A stretch of 64,000 nt of DNA, from NCBI RefSeq assembly GCF_004283755.1, contig NZ_SHMH01000004.1, positions 248,001-312,000 on the forward strand, given 5' to 3'. Positions 14,890-27,069 of this stretch are shown here, piece after piece. Both the position numbers and the translations under genes were made by a program. Positions within the stretch are counted from its first letter, which is position 1; each line of letters begins with the position of its first letter. Under the pieces are notes generated by a model. That model made no database searches and had not been told where the DNA came from. It worked only from the letters and a program-made list of their open reading frames with translations. The DNA comes from Pseudoxanthomonas winnipegensis (GTDB lineage: Bacteria > Pseudomonadota > Gammaproteobacteria > Xanthomonadales > Xanthomonadaceae).

Positions 14890-15573
14890 TTGCGCTGGCT
14901 GCTGGCGCTGCCGTTCCTGATCGCCGCCGCCTCGGCGCTGCAGGTGATGGTGCTGCGCTTCGTCGACCCGCCGTTCTCCGCGTTCATGGTGGCACGGCAG
15001 CTGGAGGCCTGGGGCGAGGGCGACTGGCGCTTCCATCCGGTCTACGAATGGCGCGACCTGGAGCGGATCGCGCCCGCGCTGCCGCTGTCGATGGTCGCCG
15101 CCGAGGACCAGCGCTTCGCCGATCACGACGGCTTCGACCTGCAGGCCATCGAGAAGGCGCGCGCGCACAACGAGCGCGGTGGCCGCGTGCGCGGTGCCAG
15201 CACGATCAGCCAGCAGGTGGCCAAGAACCTGTTCCTGTGGTCCGGGCGCAGCTATGTGCGCAAGGGCATCGAGGCCTGGTACACGGTGCTGATCGAGCTG
15301 TTCTGGCCCAAGCGCCGGATCCTGGAGGTCTACGCCAACATCGCCGAGTTCGGAGACGGCGTGTACGGCGCGCAGGCGGCGGCGCGCAGCTTCTGGCGGA
15401 CCGATGCCTCGCGGCTCAGCGCACAGCAGGCAGCGCAGTTGGCGGCGGTGCTGCCGGCGCCGCGCAACTACGACGCCGCGCGGCCCGGGCCTTATGTGGC
15501 CCGCCGCGCCGGCTGGATCCAGCGTCAGGTCCGCCAGATCGGCGGCGCCACTTATCTTGAATCCCTGGAGTGA
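14890..15573 (+). CDS. mtgA: Monofunctional biosynthetic peptidoglycan transglycosylase
   Basis: GT51 glycosyltransferase that polymerises lipid II into glycan strands at the inner membrane. About 227 residues, with one N-terminal transmembrane helix (2-22). GT51 motifs are visible: [14 protein letters not shown] (catalytic Glu near 72), [16 protein letters not shown] (near 104), and [20 protein letters not shown]. There is no ATG or GTG in frame between the preceding stop (14800) and the membrane helix. TTG at 14890 is the only conventional start, or an ATT/ATC start upstream is used; the preceding codons encode an Arg-rich stretch typical of a cytoplasmic leader. The stop is immediately followed by the next gene. 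Confidence 0.9.
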   Translation: MRWLLALPFLIAAASALQVMVLRFVDPPFSAFMVARQLEAWGEGDWRFHPVYEWRDLERIAPALPLSMVAAEDQRFADHDGFDLQAIEKARAHNERGGRVRGASTISQQVAKNLFLWSGRSYVRKGIEAWYTVLIELFWPKRRILEVYANIAEFGDGVYGAQAAARSFWRTDASRLSAQQAAQLAAVLPAPRNYDAARPGPYVARRAGWIQRQVRQIGGATYLESLE

Positions 15574-15575
15574 CC

Positions 15576-16568
15576 ATGGCCTTCGACCTGTTGACCGTGG
15601 TGGTCGCCGCGCGCAACGAGCAGGACGCCCTGCCGCGCCTGCACCCGCGCCTGCGCGCGGTGCTGGACCGGCTCGATGGCGTCACCGGACGCGTGCTGTA
15701 CATCGACGATGGCAGTACCGATGCGACCTGGTCGGTGATGCAGCGCCTGGCCGAGCAGGACCCGCTGGTCGAGTTGCTGCGCCTGTCGCGCAACTTCGGC
15801 AAGGAAGCGGCGCTGACCGCCGGCCTGGACCAGGTCGCCGAAGACAGCGCGGTGTTGATCCTCGACGCCGACGGCCAGGACCCGCCGGAGCTGATCCCGC
15901 AGTTCGTCGCCGCCTGGCGCGAGGGCCATGACAACGTGTTCGGCACCCGCGTGGAGCGCGACGGCGAGAGCTGGCTCAAGCGCCTGACCGCGCATGGCTT
16001 CTATCGCGTGATCGGACGCCTGTCCAAGACGCCGATTCCGGCCGACACCGGCGATTTCCGCCTGCTCTCGCCGCGCGCGCTGGGCGCGCTCAGGCAGCTG
16101 CGCGAGCGGCATCGCTTCATGAAGGGCCTGTTCGGCTGGGTGGGTTACTCGCAGCTGGCCGTGCCTTACCACCGCGAAGCGCGCATCGCCGGGCACAGCA
16201 AGTTCGGCGCGTGGAAGCTGTGGAACTTCGCCCTCGAAGGCATCACCAGTTTCTCGACCGCGCCGCTGCGGGTGGCGACCTACCTGGGGCTGTTGGTGGC
16301 GGCGATGGCGTTCGTCTTCGCCGTGGTCATCGTGGCCCGCGCGATGCTGCATGGCGACCCGGTGGCGGGCTGGCCCAGCCTGATGACGGTGGTGCTGTTC
16401 CTGGGCGGGACGCAGCTGATCGCGCTGGGGCTGATCGGGGAGTATCTGGGCCGGCTGTACGAGGAATCCAAGCAGCGGCCGTTGTATCTGATCGATCAGT
16501 GGCGTCCGGCGCGGCAGGAGTTCACGCCGGCAGCGGAGGCGACGGCTCGGCGTCAGTCGGTCGATTGA
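15576..16568 (+). CDS. Family 2 glycosyltransferase, membrane-anchored (GtrB/DPM1-like)
   Basis: Likely transfers a sugar from a nucleotide donor to polyprenyl phosphate. 330 residues: an N-terminal GT-A domain with VVVAARNEQDALP, YIDDGSTDATW and the metal-binding LDADGQDPPE near residue 95. Two C-terminal transmembrane helices (about 235-260 and 270-290) follow, and then the typical IGEYLGRLYEESKQRPLY segment. ATG at 15576 has CTGGAG six bases upstream, and only two bases separate it from the mtgA stop, so the genes are probably cotranscribed. The sugar and acceptor cannot be assigned. Confidence 0.85.
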   Translation: MAFDLLTVVVAARNEQDALPRLHPRLRAVLDRLDGVTGRVLYIDDGSTDATWSVMQRLAEQDPLVELLRLSRNFGKEAALTAGLDQVAEDSAVLILDADGQDPPELIPQFVAAWREGHDNVFGTRVERDGESWLKRLTAHGFYRVIGRLSKTPIPADTGDFRLLSPRALGALRQLRERHRFMKGLFGWVGYSQLAVPYHREARIAGHSKFGAWKLWNFALEGITSFSTAPLRVATYLGLLVAAMAFVFAVVIVARAMLHGDPVAGWPSLMTVVLFLGGTQLIALGLIGEYLGRLYEESKQRPLYLIDQWRPARQEFTPAAEATARRQSVD

Positions 16569-16633
16569 GGTTGGCGGTGTCTGTTGCGCAAGGGCAGGGG
16601 ATCGTTGGCGTCCCTGCAATAACGCCGAAGTCT

Positions 16634-16663
16634 CCGTCATTCCGGCGTTCGCAGGAATGACGG
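16634..16663. repeat. Single REP-like palindrome
   Basis: CCGTCATTCC (16634-16643) pairs with GGAATGACGG (16654-16663) around a 10-base loop GGCGTTCGCA. It resembles one hairpin of the tandem 127-bp units near 58309-58646 (ends in ATGACG, loop with GCGTTCGC). Confidence 0.7.
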
Positions 16664-16669
16664 GGAGGC

Positions 16670-18634
16670 TTACTTGGCGTACTGGCCGCCGCAGTTGGCG
16701 TCTTCGCCGCCGCCCAGATCCAGGGTCGCCAGCAGCGCGGCCGGGGGCGCGATGCTGCCCAGCGCCAAGGCCACCGCGCCGCGCAGGCCCAGCTTCTTGA
16801 GGTCTGGGCGGAACGAGGGATCCTTGAAGGTGCCGCCGATATCCAGCGGCGTGCGGAAGCTCAGAATGCTGCGGTCCTTCGGCCGCGGCCGCAGCACCAG
16901 GTCCAGCGACTCATCCTTCAGGTTGATGGTGCCCTCGCCGAGCACGAGGGTGTCGGTGGTGTCGAAGGCCATCGAGCGGGTCTGCATCAGGCCGTCCTTG
17001 ATGCCGAAATCTGCGAACGCGCAGCGGATCGGCACCTGCTTGTTGCGGTCGAACAGATAGCCCAGCGACTGGGTCACATCCAGGCCGGCCAGTTCGACCA
17101 GCAGCTGCGGCAGATGCCCCTTGCCCATGCCCACGCCCAGCTGGCCGTTGGCGTTGGCCGCCATCTCGGCGATCGAGTTGCCGGTGGTGTCGATATCGAT
17201 TCCGCCGCCGATGCGTCCGATCGCGTCCTGGGTGAGTTTGACGCTCGGAAACAGCTGGCCCAGGTTGAGCGTGCGCACCGCAATCTGGGCGCGGGTGCGA
17301 ATCACGGGCTGGCGCGCGTCCATGCGGATGTTGGAGCGGATGTCGCCGCCGGCCACGCCGAAATTCAGCGGCTGCAGCTGCAGCAATCCGTCATCGAGCA
17401 CAAGGTGCGCATCCATGTCGTCGATCGGCAGCTTGGGCGCATTGATGCGGGTCGCCTTCAGGCGCACGTCCGCATCCATCGCACGCAGCTTGGACAGGTT
17501 GTAGCGCCCCTGCGGCAGCACGCGCGGGCTGGCGGCGAGCTTGGCGGCCTGCGCTTCCTGCTTGGCGCTGCGCGTCTCGGCCGGTCCGCCCTTGGAGGGC
17601 GCATTGATGAAGCCGGCCAGGTCGTCGAAATCCAGGCGCTTGGACACCAGATCGGCGTCCAGCTTCAGCCGCGGTCCGCCGACGGTGACCGCCGCCGAAC
17701 CGCCCAGATCGCTGTCGCCGACCTTGCCGGCGAACTTGTCGTAATGCCAGACATTGCCGGCACGGGTCAGGGTGCCGTCGATCGCGTAGGGCGGCGTTTC
17801 CGGCAGGGCCACGCCGATCAGCGGATACAGGTCGGCCAGGTCCTGGCCGGACAGCGCCATGCGCAGGTCGAAGCCGCCCAGATGCAGCGGATCGATCAAC
17901 GTGCCGCGTGCGTGTGCCTTGCTGGCGCCCGCGGCGGCGTTGAGATCGATACGGTACGGGCGCTCGGTCTGGGTGAGGTCAAGCGGCGACTGGATCCGTC
18001 CCTTCAGCGTAAAGGCGTTGGCGCCCCAGCGGCCCGCGCCGGTGAGGTCGATCGGCGGCGCGCGATACTGCGCGTCCGGCTTGCCGCTGCTGGCCTGCAC
18101 GCGCAGGTCGGTCTTGTTGGGCGGGTCGAGATAGTGCAGGCGCAACGCATCGACGATCACCGCGCCGAAGCGCACGTCCATGCCGCCGTCCTGCGAGGGC
18201 TCGTCGCGCTTGAAGTTCCAGTTGCCGCCGCCCTGCGCGGTGGTGCGATTCTGCAGCTCGACGACGGGCTGGGTGATGCGGATCGCGGGCAGCGAGACGT
18301 TGCGGTGGAACAGCAGTTGCGGCACGTCCAGATCCAGCTCCAGGTGCTGGACGGTCGCCATCTCCGGCGCGGTCTTGAGCGCCCAGTCCGCATTGGCAAG
18401 GCGGAGGCCGTCGGCGCGGATGGTGCTGATCCGGCCCAGATCCACGTCCAGGTTGCCGTCGATGTGGAAGGCGCGCCCGGTCTTGGCCGACACCGCGCGC
18501 TCGACCGGCCCTTTGAACCAGTTCCAGTCCCAGAAGATGATCAGCAGCACGATCAGCACTGCGACGATTCCCAGTGCGGTCAGCACGGGATGGGCGCGAA
18601 CGAACGGGCGCGGCGTGGTATCTGCGGGCGTCAT
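16670..18634 (-). CDS. AsmA family inner-membrane protein
   Basis: About 654 residues: an N-terminal transmembrane anchor (about 20-40, LTALGIVAVLIVLLIIFWDW) and a long periplasmic beta-rich domain. The AsmA signature IDGNLDVDLGRISTIRADGL lies just after the anchor, with the AsmA_2 C-terminal region (TRSMAFDTTDTLVLGEGTI). AsmA-like proteins are bridge-forming proteins implicated in phospholipid transport to the outer membrane; the specific role here is unknown. ATG at 18634 is chosen; the frame extends to a further ATG at 18652. It stands alone. Confidence 0.85.
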   Translation of the reverse strand: MTPADTTPRPFVRAHPVLTALGIVAVLIVLLIIFWDWNWFKGPVERAVSAKTGRAFHIDGNLDVDLGRISTIRADGLRLANADWALKTAPEMATVQHLELDLDVPQLLFHRNVSLPAIRITQPVVELQNRTTAQGGGNWNFKRDEPSQDGGMDVRFGAVIVDALRLHYLDPPNKTDLRVQASSGKPDAQYRAPPIDLTGAGRWGANAFTLKGRIQSPLDLTQTERPYRIDLNAAAGASKAHARGTLIDPLHLGGFDLRMALSGQDLADLYPLIGVALPETPPYAIDGTLTRAGNVWHYDKFAGKVGDSDLGGSAAVTVGGPRLKLDADLVSKRLDFDDLAGFINAPSKGGPAETRSAKQEAQAAKLAASPRVLPQGRYNLSKLRAMDADVRLKATRINAPKLPIDDMDAHLVLDDGLLQLQPLNFGVAGGDIRSNIRMDARQPVIRTRAQIAVRTLNLGQLFPSVKLTQDAIGRIGGGIDIDTTGNSIAEMAANANGQLGVGMGKGHLPQLLVELAGLDVTQSLGYLFDRNKQVPIRCAFADFGIKDGLMQTRSMAFDTTDTLVLGEGTINLKDESLDLVLRPRPKDRSILSFRTPLDIGGTFKDPSFRPDLKKLGLRGAVALALGSIAPPAALLATLDLGGGEDANCGGQYAK

Positions 18635-18709
18635 GGGCCCTACTATCGGCAAGCGGGGTGTTCACGTGCCGCGAAGAGCGCGCAGCCGATTGGTCACGCG
18701 CAGGCGGTG

Positions 18710-19378
18710 TCAGCCGCCGTGATGCAGGCGCGGCACCAGCACCTGACCGGTGACGGCGATGAAGTGGCAGACGCTGCCGGCGAGCACGAACAGGTGCCAG
18801 ATCGCGTGGAAATAGCGCACCGAATCGCGCTGGTAGAAGTAGGTGCCCAGCGTGTAGAACAGACCGCCGGCCAGCAGCCAGCCCAGCGTGAAGGCATCTA
18901 CCGATTTGAGCAGCGGCTCGATCGCGACCACCACCAGCCAGCCCATGACCACGTAGACGATGGTCGACAGCAGCTTGAAGCGCCCGGTGTAGAACAGCTT
19001 GAACACTACGCCGATCACGGCGATGGTCCAGATCGCCGCGAACAGGCCCCAGCCCCATGGCCCGCGCAGCCCGATCAGCGTGAACGGGGTGTAGGTGCCG
19101 GCGATCAGCAGATAGATCGCGCAGTGGTCGAAGATCTGCAGCCGCGCCTTGGCCATCGGGTGCTGGATGGCGTGGTACAGCGTGGAGGCCACGTAGAGCA
19201 GCAGCAAGGTGCTGCTGAAGACGATCGCCGTCCCCAGCTGCCAGGCGTCGCCGTACAGCGCGCTCAGGGTGATCAGCACCGCGCCGCCGGCCAGCGCCGC
19301 CACCGCGCCCAACCCATGGGTCAGGGCGCTGGCGATCTCGTCACGCAGGTTGGTCTCGGGATGCGCCTGCAGAGCCAT
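18710..19378 (-). CDS. trhA: TrhA / hemolysin III family membrane protein
   Basis: 222 residues with seven hydrophobic helices, the PAQR/hemolysin III fold. Family residues are visible: NLRDEIASALTHGLGAVAAL at the start of helix 1, STLYHAIQHP in helix 2-3, FDHCAIYLLIAGTYTPFTL, and FHAIWHLFVLAGSVCHF near the end, giving the conserved Ser, His, Asp and HxxxH set. In E. coli the homologue affects membrane energetics and lipid homeostasis; the hemolysin name is historical. No operon partner is evident. Confidence 0.88.
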   Translation of the reverse strand: MALQAHPETNLRDEIASALTHGLGAVAALAGGAVLITLSALYGDAWQLGTAIVFSSTLLLLYVASTLYHAIQHPMAKARLQIFDHCAIYLLIAGTYTPFTLIGLRGPWGWGLFAAIWTIAVIGVVFKLFYTGRFKLLSTIVYVVMGWLVVVAIEPLLKSVDAFTLGWLLAGGLFYTLGTYFYQRDSVRYFHAIWHLFVLAGSVCHFIAVTGQVLVPRLHHGG

Positions 19379-19487
19379 GCTGCGAACTTTATCGCACCGC
19401 GATGAGCGTGGTGCGTCGCAGCAGTCGCGGTGACGCCCGCTGACCGGGACGGATTCAGCAAAACCGGACGCGAGCCGCGGGCTCGGC

Positions 19488-21092
<1,605 letters not shown>

Positions 21093-21164
21093 GGTCGTCG
21101 CGCCCGGGCGGGCGCGCAGGGAATCGAAGGAGCCGGCAAGTATAGCGGGGCGGCCCGCCCGGCT

Positions 21165-21809
21165 TCAGCCGGCCTCGTAGCCGGCGATCTCTTCGCGGGC
21201 CAGCAGCGCGGCGACCTGGGCGGCCGAGGCGCGGTCCATCGGCGCCTCGTCCACCACCGACAGCGGCGCCTGGCGCAGCGCCTGGCGCGGCAGCACTGCG
21301 ATGTCGAAGCTGATCCCGTCGGCGGCAAAGACCCACACGGTGACATCGGCATGGCGCTGGCGGTCCATGCGCAGCCGGCGCACACGCGCATCGGCCGGGA
21401 TGCGGTGGTCTTCCAGGAAACGCGCCACCGCGTCCTCGTCGTCGCTGTGCAGATGCAGCTGCACCGGCGACTGGGCATCGGCCGTGCCGTCCAGGATCGG
21501 ACCGACCAGGCGAGGGGCGAAGCCTGCGAAGAATTCCATCGCCTGCAGCGCCGCCTCGCGTCGCGCCCGCAGCATGCCGGCGTGATCGGGGCCGGCGAAC
21601 AGGCGCTGGTATTCGCGCAGCGCCTCTTCGATCTCGCGGTTGCGCGGCAACGAGGCATCGTCGGAGATGCCCAGCCGGCTGGCCGCCTTGAGCTTGGCCT
21701 GGCGGTAGTCGCGGATGCCGCTCTCGGCAATCAGCCGCGCGGCCTCGTGGGCCAGGCGACGGCGCCGTTCTGCGGTCTGGGTCTGCGCGTGCTGGCGAGC
21801 GTGATGCAT
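21165..21809 (-). CDS. Conserved hypothetical protein, xanthomonad/gammaproteobacterial type
   Basis: 214 residues, no signal peptide, very rich in Arg and Ala. A helical N-terminal half contains RRLAHEAARLIAESGIRDY and QAKLKAASRLGI. A mixed alpha/beta C-terminal half contains GPILDGTADAQSPVQLHLHS and ADGISFDIAVLPRQALRQAP. The pattern G-T-A-x-x-x-S-x-V-x-L-x-L-x-x-D recalls nucleotidyltransferase-like strands, but the classic GS-x-DxD motif is not clear, so I do not assign a function. It may be cotranscribed with prfC. Confidence 0.75.
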   Translation of the reverse strand: MHHARQHAQTQTAERRRRLAHEAARLIAESGIRDYRQAKLKAASRLGISDDASLPRNREIEEALREYQRLFAGPDHAGMLRARREAALQAMEFFAGFAPRLVGPILDGTADAQSPVQLHLHSDDEDAVARFLEDHRIPADARVRRLRMDRQRHADVTVWVFAADGISFDIAVLPRQALRQAPLSVVDEAPMDRASAAQVAALLAREEIAGYEAG

Positions 21810-21930
21810 GGCGGACCCCTCAGGTTTTGTGGCCTGAGTGTGGAGCAGCGAGGAGTGAGTGGGAAGTGACTGGCCGTGCGCCTTTACCTTCGCTCGCTGC
21901 TCGCTTTCTCCGCGCTCAACCGGCCCTGCC

Positions 21931-24399
21931 TCAGAAGATGTCGAACGCCGCCTCGTCGGTCGCGTTCTGATCCTGCAGGCTGTCCTCGCCCTGCATCCGC
22001 TCCAGGTCCTCGACCTTGATCCACTCGGTCGCGCCGTTGCGGCTGACCTGGACCATGCCCTCGGGCGGGTCGTTGGGCGTGATCGGCTTGTCCTTCAGGG
22101 CCACGCGCATGTAGTCGATCCAGATCGGCAGCGCGGCCTTGCCGCCGTACTCGCGGTAGCCCAGCGAGCGGAAGTTGTCCTTGCCGACCCAGACCGTGGT
22201 CACGTACGGCCCGGCGAAGCCGGAGAACCATGCATCGCGGTGGTCGTTGGTCGAGCCGGTCTTGCCGGCGGTGTCCGCGCGGCCGAGCACCTTGGCGGCC
22301 GTGCCGGTGCCGCGCTGGACCACGTCGCGCATCATCGAGACCAGCTGGTAGGCGGTACGTTCGTCGATGGCGCGCGGCGCCACGTTGGTGCCCGGCGGCG
22401 GCGCCTGCTCGTCGGCCGGCTCGGCCTTGGAGGTCGCCAGCGGTTCGGCCTTGGCCTGCGTGTCCTGGGCCGGGCCGAAGTTGAAGCCGTCCACCACCTG
22501 GCTGGGCGCCGGCGCGTTGGCGCCGTGACGGCCGCAGCTGCGGCAGGCCACGGCCGGGTTTTCCTTGAACACGACCTTGCCGTCGCGGTCCTTGACCTCA
22601 TCGATCAGCCAGGGCGTGACCAGCGAGCCGCCGTTGGCCAGCACCGCATAGCCGCGCGCCACCGACATCGGCGTCAGCGAGGCCGAGCCCAGCGCCATGG
22701 ACAGATTGGGCGGCAGCTCGGCCTCGTCGAAGCCGAACTGGGCAATGAACTTGCGCGCGAAATCCACGCCGATCGCATCCAGCAGCCGCACCGAGACCAG
22801 GTTCTTGGACTTCACCAGCGCCTCGCGCAGGCGCATGGGGCCGTCGAACTTGCCGTCGTCGTTGCCTGGACGCCAGACATGGCCGCGCCGGTCGCGGAAC
22901 ACCACCGGCGCGTCCAGTACGATCGACAGCGGGTTGAAGCCCTTCTCGAACGCGGCCGAATACAGAAACGGCTTGAAGCTCGAGCCCGGCTGGCGCCGCG
23001 CCTGGGTGGCGCGGTTGAACTTGTTGGCCGCGAAGCTGAAGCCGCCGACCAGCGCGCGGATCGCGCCACTGTTGGCGTCCAGCGACACCAGCGCCGACTG
23101 CGCCTGCGGCAGCTGGTCCAGCGTGTAGACGTACTCGGGCTTGGCCTCGGTCGCGGGCTTGGTCTTGTCCTCGGCGTCCTTGTCCTTGCGCTCGGCGCCG
23201 ACACGGACCAGATCGCCCCGCTGCAGCAGGCGGCCGGGCGTCTTGCCGGTCCAGCGGCTGGCGCTGGGGCCGAGCACGATCTGCTGCGCGTCGCGGGTCA
23301 CCACCGTGGCGGTGTCGCCGCTGGTGGAGGTGACGATCACCGGATCCAGCCCGCCCTCGGACACGATTCCGACCAGGTGCGCGGCCAGCGACTCGGCGTC
23401 GGCATCGCTGGTCACCTCGAAATGTTTCTCCGCGCCGCGCCAGCCGTGACGATGATCGTAGGTCGCCAGGCCCGTCCGCACCGCCTGGTCGGCGGCCGGC
23501 TGCAGCACGGGATCGACCGTGGTGGTGACGTGGTAGCCCTTGTCCAGTACCTCGCCGCCGAACTTGGCCACCATTTCCTGGCGGACCATCTCGGCCACGT
23601 AGGGCGCATAGACGTCGATCGGGCGCTCGTGCGGCGCGGCGTGCGGCTGCTCGGCCTTGGCCGCGGCCGCCTCGCTCGCGCTGATGTAGTGGTCTTCCAG
23701 CATCCGGTCGATCACGTAGACGCTGCGCTGGTGGTTGCGCTCCGGGTTGCTGATCGGATTGCCGCTGGAGGGGAACTTCAGCGAGCTCACCAGCGTGGCC
23801 GCCTCGCCCAGGGTCAGCTGGTCCAGCGTCTTGCCGTAATAGAACTCCGCCGCCGCGGCCACACCGTAGGAGCGGTTGCCGAAGAAACTCTTGTTGAGGT
23901 ACAGCTCCAGGATCTGGTCCTTGGTGAGCATCCGCTCGATGCGCATGGCCAGCATCATTTCGGCCAGCTTGCGGGTGTAGCTGTACTCGTTGCTCAGGAA
24001 GAACTGGCGCGCCACCTGCTGGGTGATGGTGCTGCCGCCGGCCACGCGACCGTCCTTGGTCAGCGTCTGCCAGACCGCACGCGAGATGCCGGTCGGGTCG
24101 ATGCCGCCATGTTCGTAGAAGTTCGAGTCCTCCGCGGCCACGAACGCGCGTTGGACGTTGACCGGCACCTTGCTGATGTCGACCGGGTAGCGGCGGGTCT
24201 CGCCAAAGATTCCGATCAGGCTGCCGTCATTGGCATAGACGTACATCGGCTCCTGCAGCTGCACGTCGCGCAGCGACTGGATCGAAGGCAGCTTGGAGGA
24301 GATGGAGTAGTAGAAGAAGCCCAGGACGACGGCTCCCACCAGGGCGCCAGCCAGGCACAACAGCAGCGCCCAGCGGAGCAGGCGGCGGAAACGGGACAT
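21931..24399 (-). CDS. mrcA: Penicillin-binding protein 1A, bifunctional peptidoglycan synthase
   Basis: Glycan polymerisation and DD-transpeptidation at the inner membrane. 822 residues: transmembrane helix at about 9-30, then a GT51 domain with [14 protein letters not shown] (about 89) and [18 protein letters not shown] (about 120). An OB-like insertion (about 315-440) is typical of PBP1a. The transpeptidase has S-S-F-K (about 472), S-K-N (about 532) and AGKTGSTND (about 712). A Pro/Ala insertion with CRSCG (about 616) precedes the KTG motif. Divergent from pilM, the same synteny as ponA/pilMNOPQ in Pseudomonas. Confidence 0.95.
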   Translation of the reverse strand: MSRFRRLLRWALLLCLAGALVGAVVLGFFYYSISSKLPSIQSLRDVQLQEPMYVYANDGSLIGIFGETRRYPVDISKVPVNVQRAFVAAEDSNFYEHGGIDPTGISRAVWQTLTKDGRVAGGSTITQQVARQFFLSNEYSYTRKLAEMMLAMRIERMLTKDQILELYLNKSFFGNRSYGVAAAAEFYYGKTLDQLTLGEAATLVSSLKFPSSGNPISNPERNHQRSVYVIDRMLEDHYISASEAAAAKAEQPHAAPHERPIDVYAPYVAEMVRQEMVAKFGGEVLDKGYHVTTTVDPVLQPAADQAVRTGLATYDHRHGWRGAEKHFEVTSDADAESLAAHLVGIVSEGGLDPVIVTSTSGDTATVVTRDAQQIVLGPSASRWTGKTPGRLLQRGDLVRVGAERKDKDAEDKTKPATEAKPEYVYTLDQLPQAQSALVSLDANSGAIRALVGGFSFAANKFNRATQARRQPGSSFKPFLYSAAFEKGFNPLSIVLDAPVVFRDRRGHVWRPGNDDGKFDGPMRLREALVKSKNLVSVRLLDAIGVDFARKFIAQFGFDEAELPPNLSMALGSASLTPMSVARGYAVLANGGSLVTPWLIDEVKDRDGKVVFKENPAVACRSCGRHGANAPAPSQVVDGFNFGPAQDTQAKAEPLATSKAEPADEQAPPPGTNVAPRAIDERTAYQLVSMMRDVVQRGTGTAAKVLGRADTAGKTGSTNDHRDAWFSGFAGPYVTTVWVGKDNFRSLGYREYGGKAALPIWIDYMRVALKDKPITPNDPPEGMVQVSRNGATEWIKVEDLERMQGEDSLQDQNATDEAAFDIF

Positions 24400-24501
24400 C
24401 GGGAGACTTCCGATTGCACAATTCGTGGCGCCGGAGTATAGATGAGTCGGAAGCGGGGACCGGCTTCCTGGGGGGAAACAAGTACTTGGGGAAAATCCTT
24501 A

Positions 24502-24544
24502 GCAAAAGGCGGCAACCCGTCACGGGAGACCGCACGGTCCTTGC
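24502..24544 (+). other. Possible structured RNA element upstream of pilM
   Basis: Nested pairings are visible: GCAA (24502-24505) with TTGC (24541-24544), GG with CC, CGG (24510-24512) with CCG (24530-24532), and an inner CCCG-TCA-CGGG hairpin (24516-24526). A purine-rich internal loop separates the stems. It lies 80 bases upstream of the pilM start. Whether it is transcribed depends on where the promoter is. Confidence 0.3.
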
Positions 24545-24568
24545 AAGTTGTAAAAAATTCATTATTAA
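24541..24568 (+). promoter_or_regulatory. Candidate sigma-70 promoter for pilMNOPQ
   Basis: TTGCAA (24541-24546) and TATTAA (24563-24568) are separated by 16 bases in the only AT-rich patch between mrcA and pilM. The position, about 55 bases before the start codon, fits. An alternative sigma-54 or upstream promoter cannot be excluded. Confidence 0.4.
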
Positions 24569-24584
24569 TGTGAGGGCTGGCTGA

Positions 24585-25681
<1,097 letters not shown>

Positions 25682-25682
<1 letters not shown>

Positions 25683-26401
25683 TGGCAAAGATCAACTTGC
25701 TCCCGTGGCGCGCCGAGCGCCGCGCGCAACGCCAGAAAGAGTTCTACGGCATGCTGGGCGTGGCAGCGGCCATCTCGGTGCTGCTGGCGCTCTTCATCTG
25801 GTTCTACTACAACGGCCAGATCGACGGTCAGAACGAACGCAACGCCTTCCTGCAGGGCGAGATCGCCAAGGTCGACGCGCAGATCACCGAGATCAACGCG
25901 CTGGACAAGCAGAAAGACCGCCTGCTGGCCCGCAAGAAGGTCATCGAAGAGCTGCAGGCCAACCGCTCGCAGATGGTGCACCTGTTCGATTCGCTGGTGC
26001 GCACCATTCCCGACGGCGTGGTGCTGACCAGCATCAAGCAGGAGGGCAATGTCCTCACGCTGCAGGGGCGCTCGCAGTCCAATGCGCGGGTTAGTACCTA
26101 CATGCGCAACCTCGAAGGCTCGGGCTGGATGACCAAGCCGGACCTGTCGGTGATCGAGGCCAAGGCCGCCGAAGGCCAGGGCCAAGGCCAGAGCGCGCCC
26201 ATCTCGGTGGTCGGACGGGCGCTGCCTTACATGTTCAGCCTCAAGGTCGAACTGGCGAATCCGGCCGATCCCGGCACCGCGCCCGCGGCTGATCCGGCGA
26301 CCGCGCCCGCCGCCGCTCCGGCCGGTGCCGCGACGCCGGCGACCAGTCAGCCGCCGCAGGCCACCACGCCGCCGCAGACCCAGGGGAGCCCGGCGTCATG
26401 A
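25682..26401 (+). CDS. pilN: Type IV pilus inner-membrane protein PilN
   Basis: Bitopic inner-membrane protein. The N-terminal MAKINLLPWRAERR is the hallmark that docks into PilM, followed by a transmembrane helix (about 22-42), a coiled coil (about 45-90) and a periplasmic ferredoxin-like domain. 239 residues; the last 45 are an Ala/Pro/Thr-rich low-complexity tail, longer than in many PilN proteins. It overlaps pilM by one base and pilO by four. Confidence 0.95.
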
Positions 26402-27069
26402 GCCAGAAGAAGATCAAGATCAGCGAGCTGGACTTCAACAACATCGGCGGTTGGCCGCGGAACTACAAGATCGGGTTCTGCGTGCTGCTGGGTGCCCTGG
26501 TGCTGATCCTGGCCTATCTGCTCGTGTTCCGCGGGCAGGCCGAGGAGCTGGAAGGACTGGAGAGTCAGGAGACCACCCTGCGCTCGGAGTTCGAGCAGAA
26601 GGCTGGCCGCGCCGCCAATCTGCAGCCGCTCAAGCAGCAGCTGGCGCAGATGGAGCAGGTGCTGCAGCAGATGCTGCGCCAGCTGCCCAGCAAGACCGAG
26701 ATGCCCGACCTGATCGTCGACATCTCGCAGACCGCGCTGTCCAGCGGGCTGACCAACGAGCTGTTCCAGCCAGGCGAGGAGTCGCAGAAGGAGTTCTACG
26801 CCGAGAAGCCGATCGCCTTGCGCATGGTGGGCAGCTATCACCAGTTCGGCGCCTTCGTCAGCGGCGTGGCGTCGTTGCCGCGCGTGGTCATCCTGACCAT
26901 GCACGACATCTCGCTGCAGCCGGTGGATCCCAAGCAGGGCATCGCCAACGGCAATCTCGAGCTGTCCGGTACGGTCAAGACCTATCGCTACCTCGACGAG
27001 GAAGAGACCGCCGCGCAGGAGAAGGCTGCTGCGGCGGCTGGCACGCAACCTGCTGGGGCCACGCCATGA
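26398..27069 (+). CDS. pilO: Type IV pilus inner-membrane protein PilO
   Basis: Partner of PilN in the periplasmic alignment complex. 223 residues: a short cytoplasmic segment, a transmembrane helix (about 28-48, GFCVLLGALVLILAYLLVF), a coiled coil (about 50-105) and a ferredoxin-like domain containing GSYHQFGAFVSGVASLPRVV. It has an Ala-rich tail. ATGA overlap with pilN and with pilP. Confidence 0.95.
   Translation: MSQKKIKISELDFNNIGGWPRNYKIGFCVLLGALVLILAYLLVFRGQAEELEGLESQETTLRSEFEQKAGRAANLQPLKQQLAQMEQVLQQMLRQLPSKTEMPDLIVDISQTALSSGLTNELFQPGEESQKEFYAEKPIALRMVGSYHQFGAFVSGVASLPRVVILTMHDISLQPVDPKQGIANGNLELSGTVKTYRYLDEEETAAQEKAAAAAGTQPAGATP

Noticed and set aside
24502-24544. c-di-GMP-I (GEMM) riboswitch before pilM
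   Set aside because: The GACGCAAAGCC strand and GNRA tetraloop are not present; only a loose resemblance, so reported as an unnamed structure.
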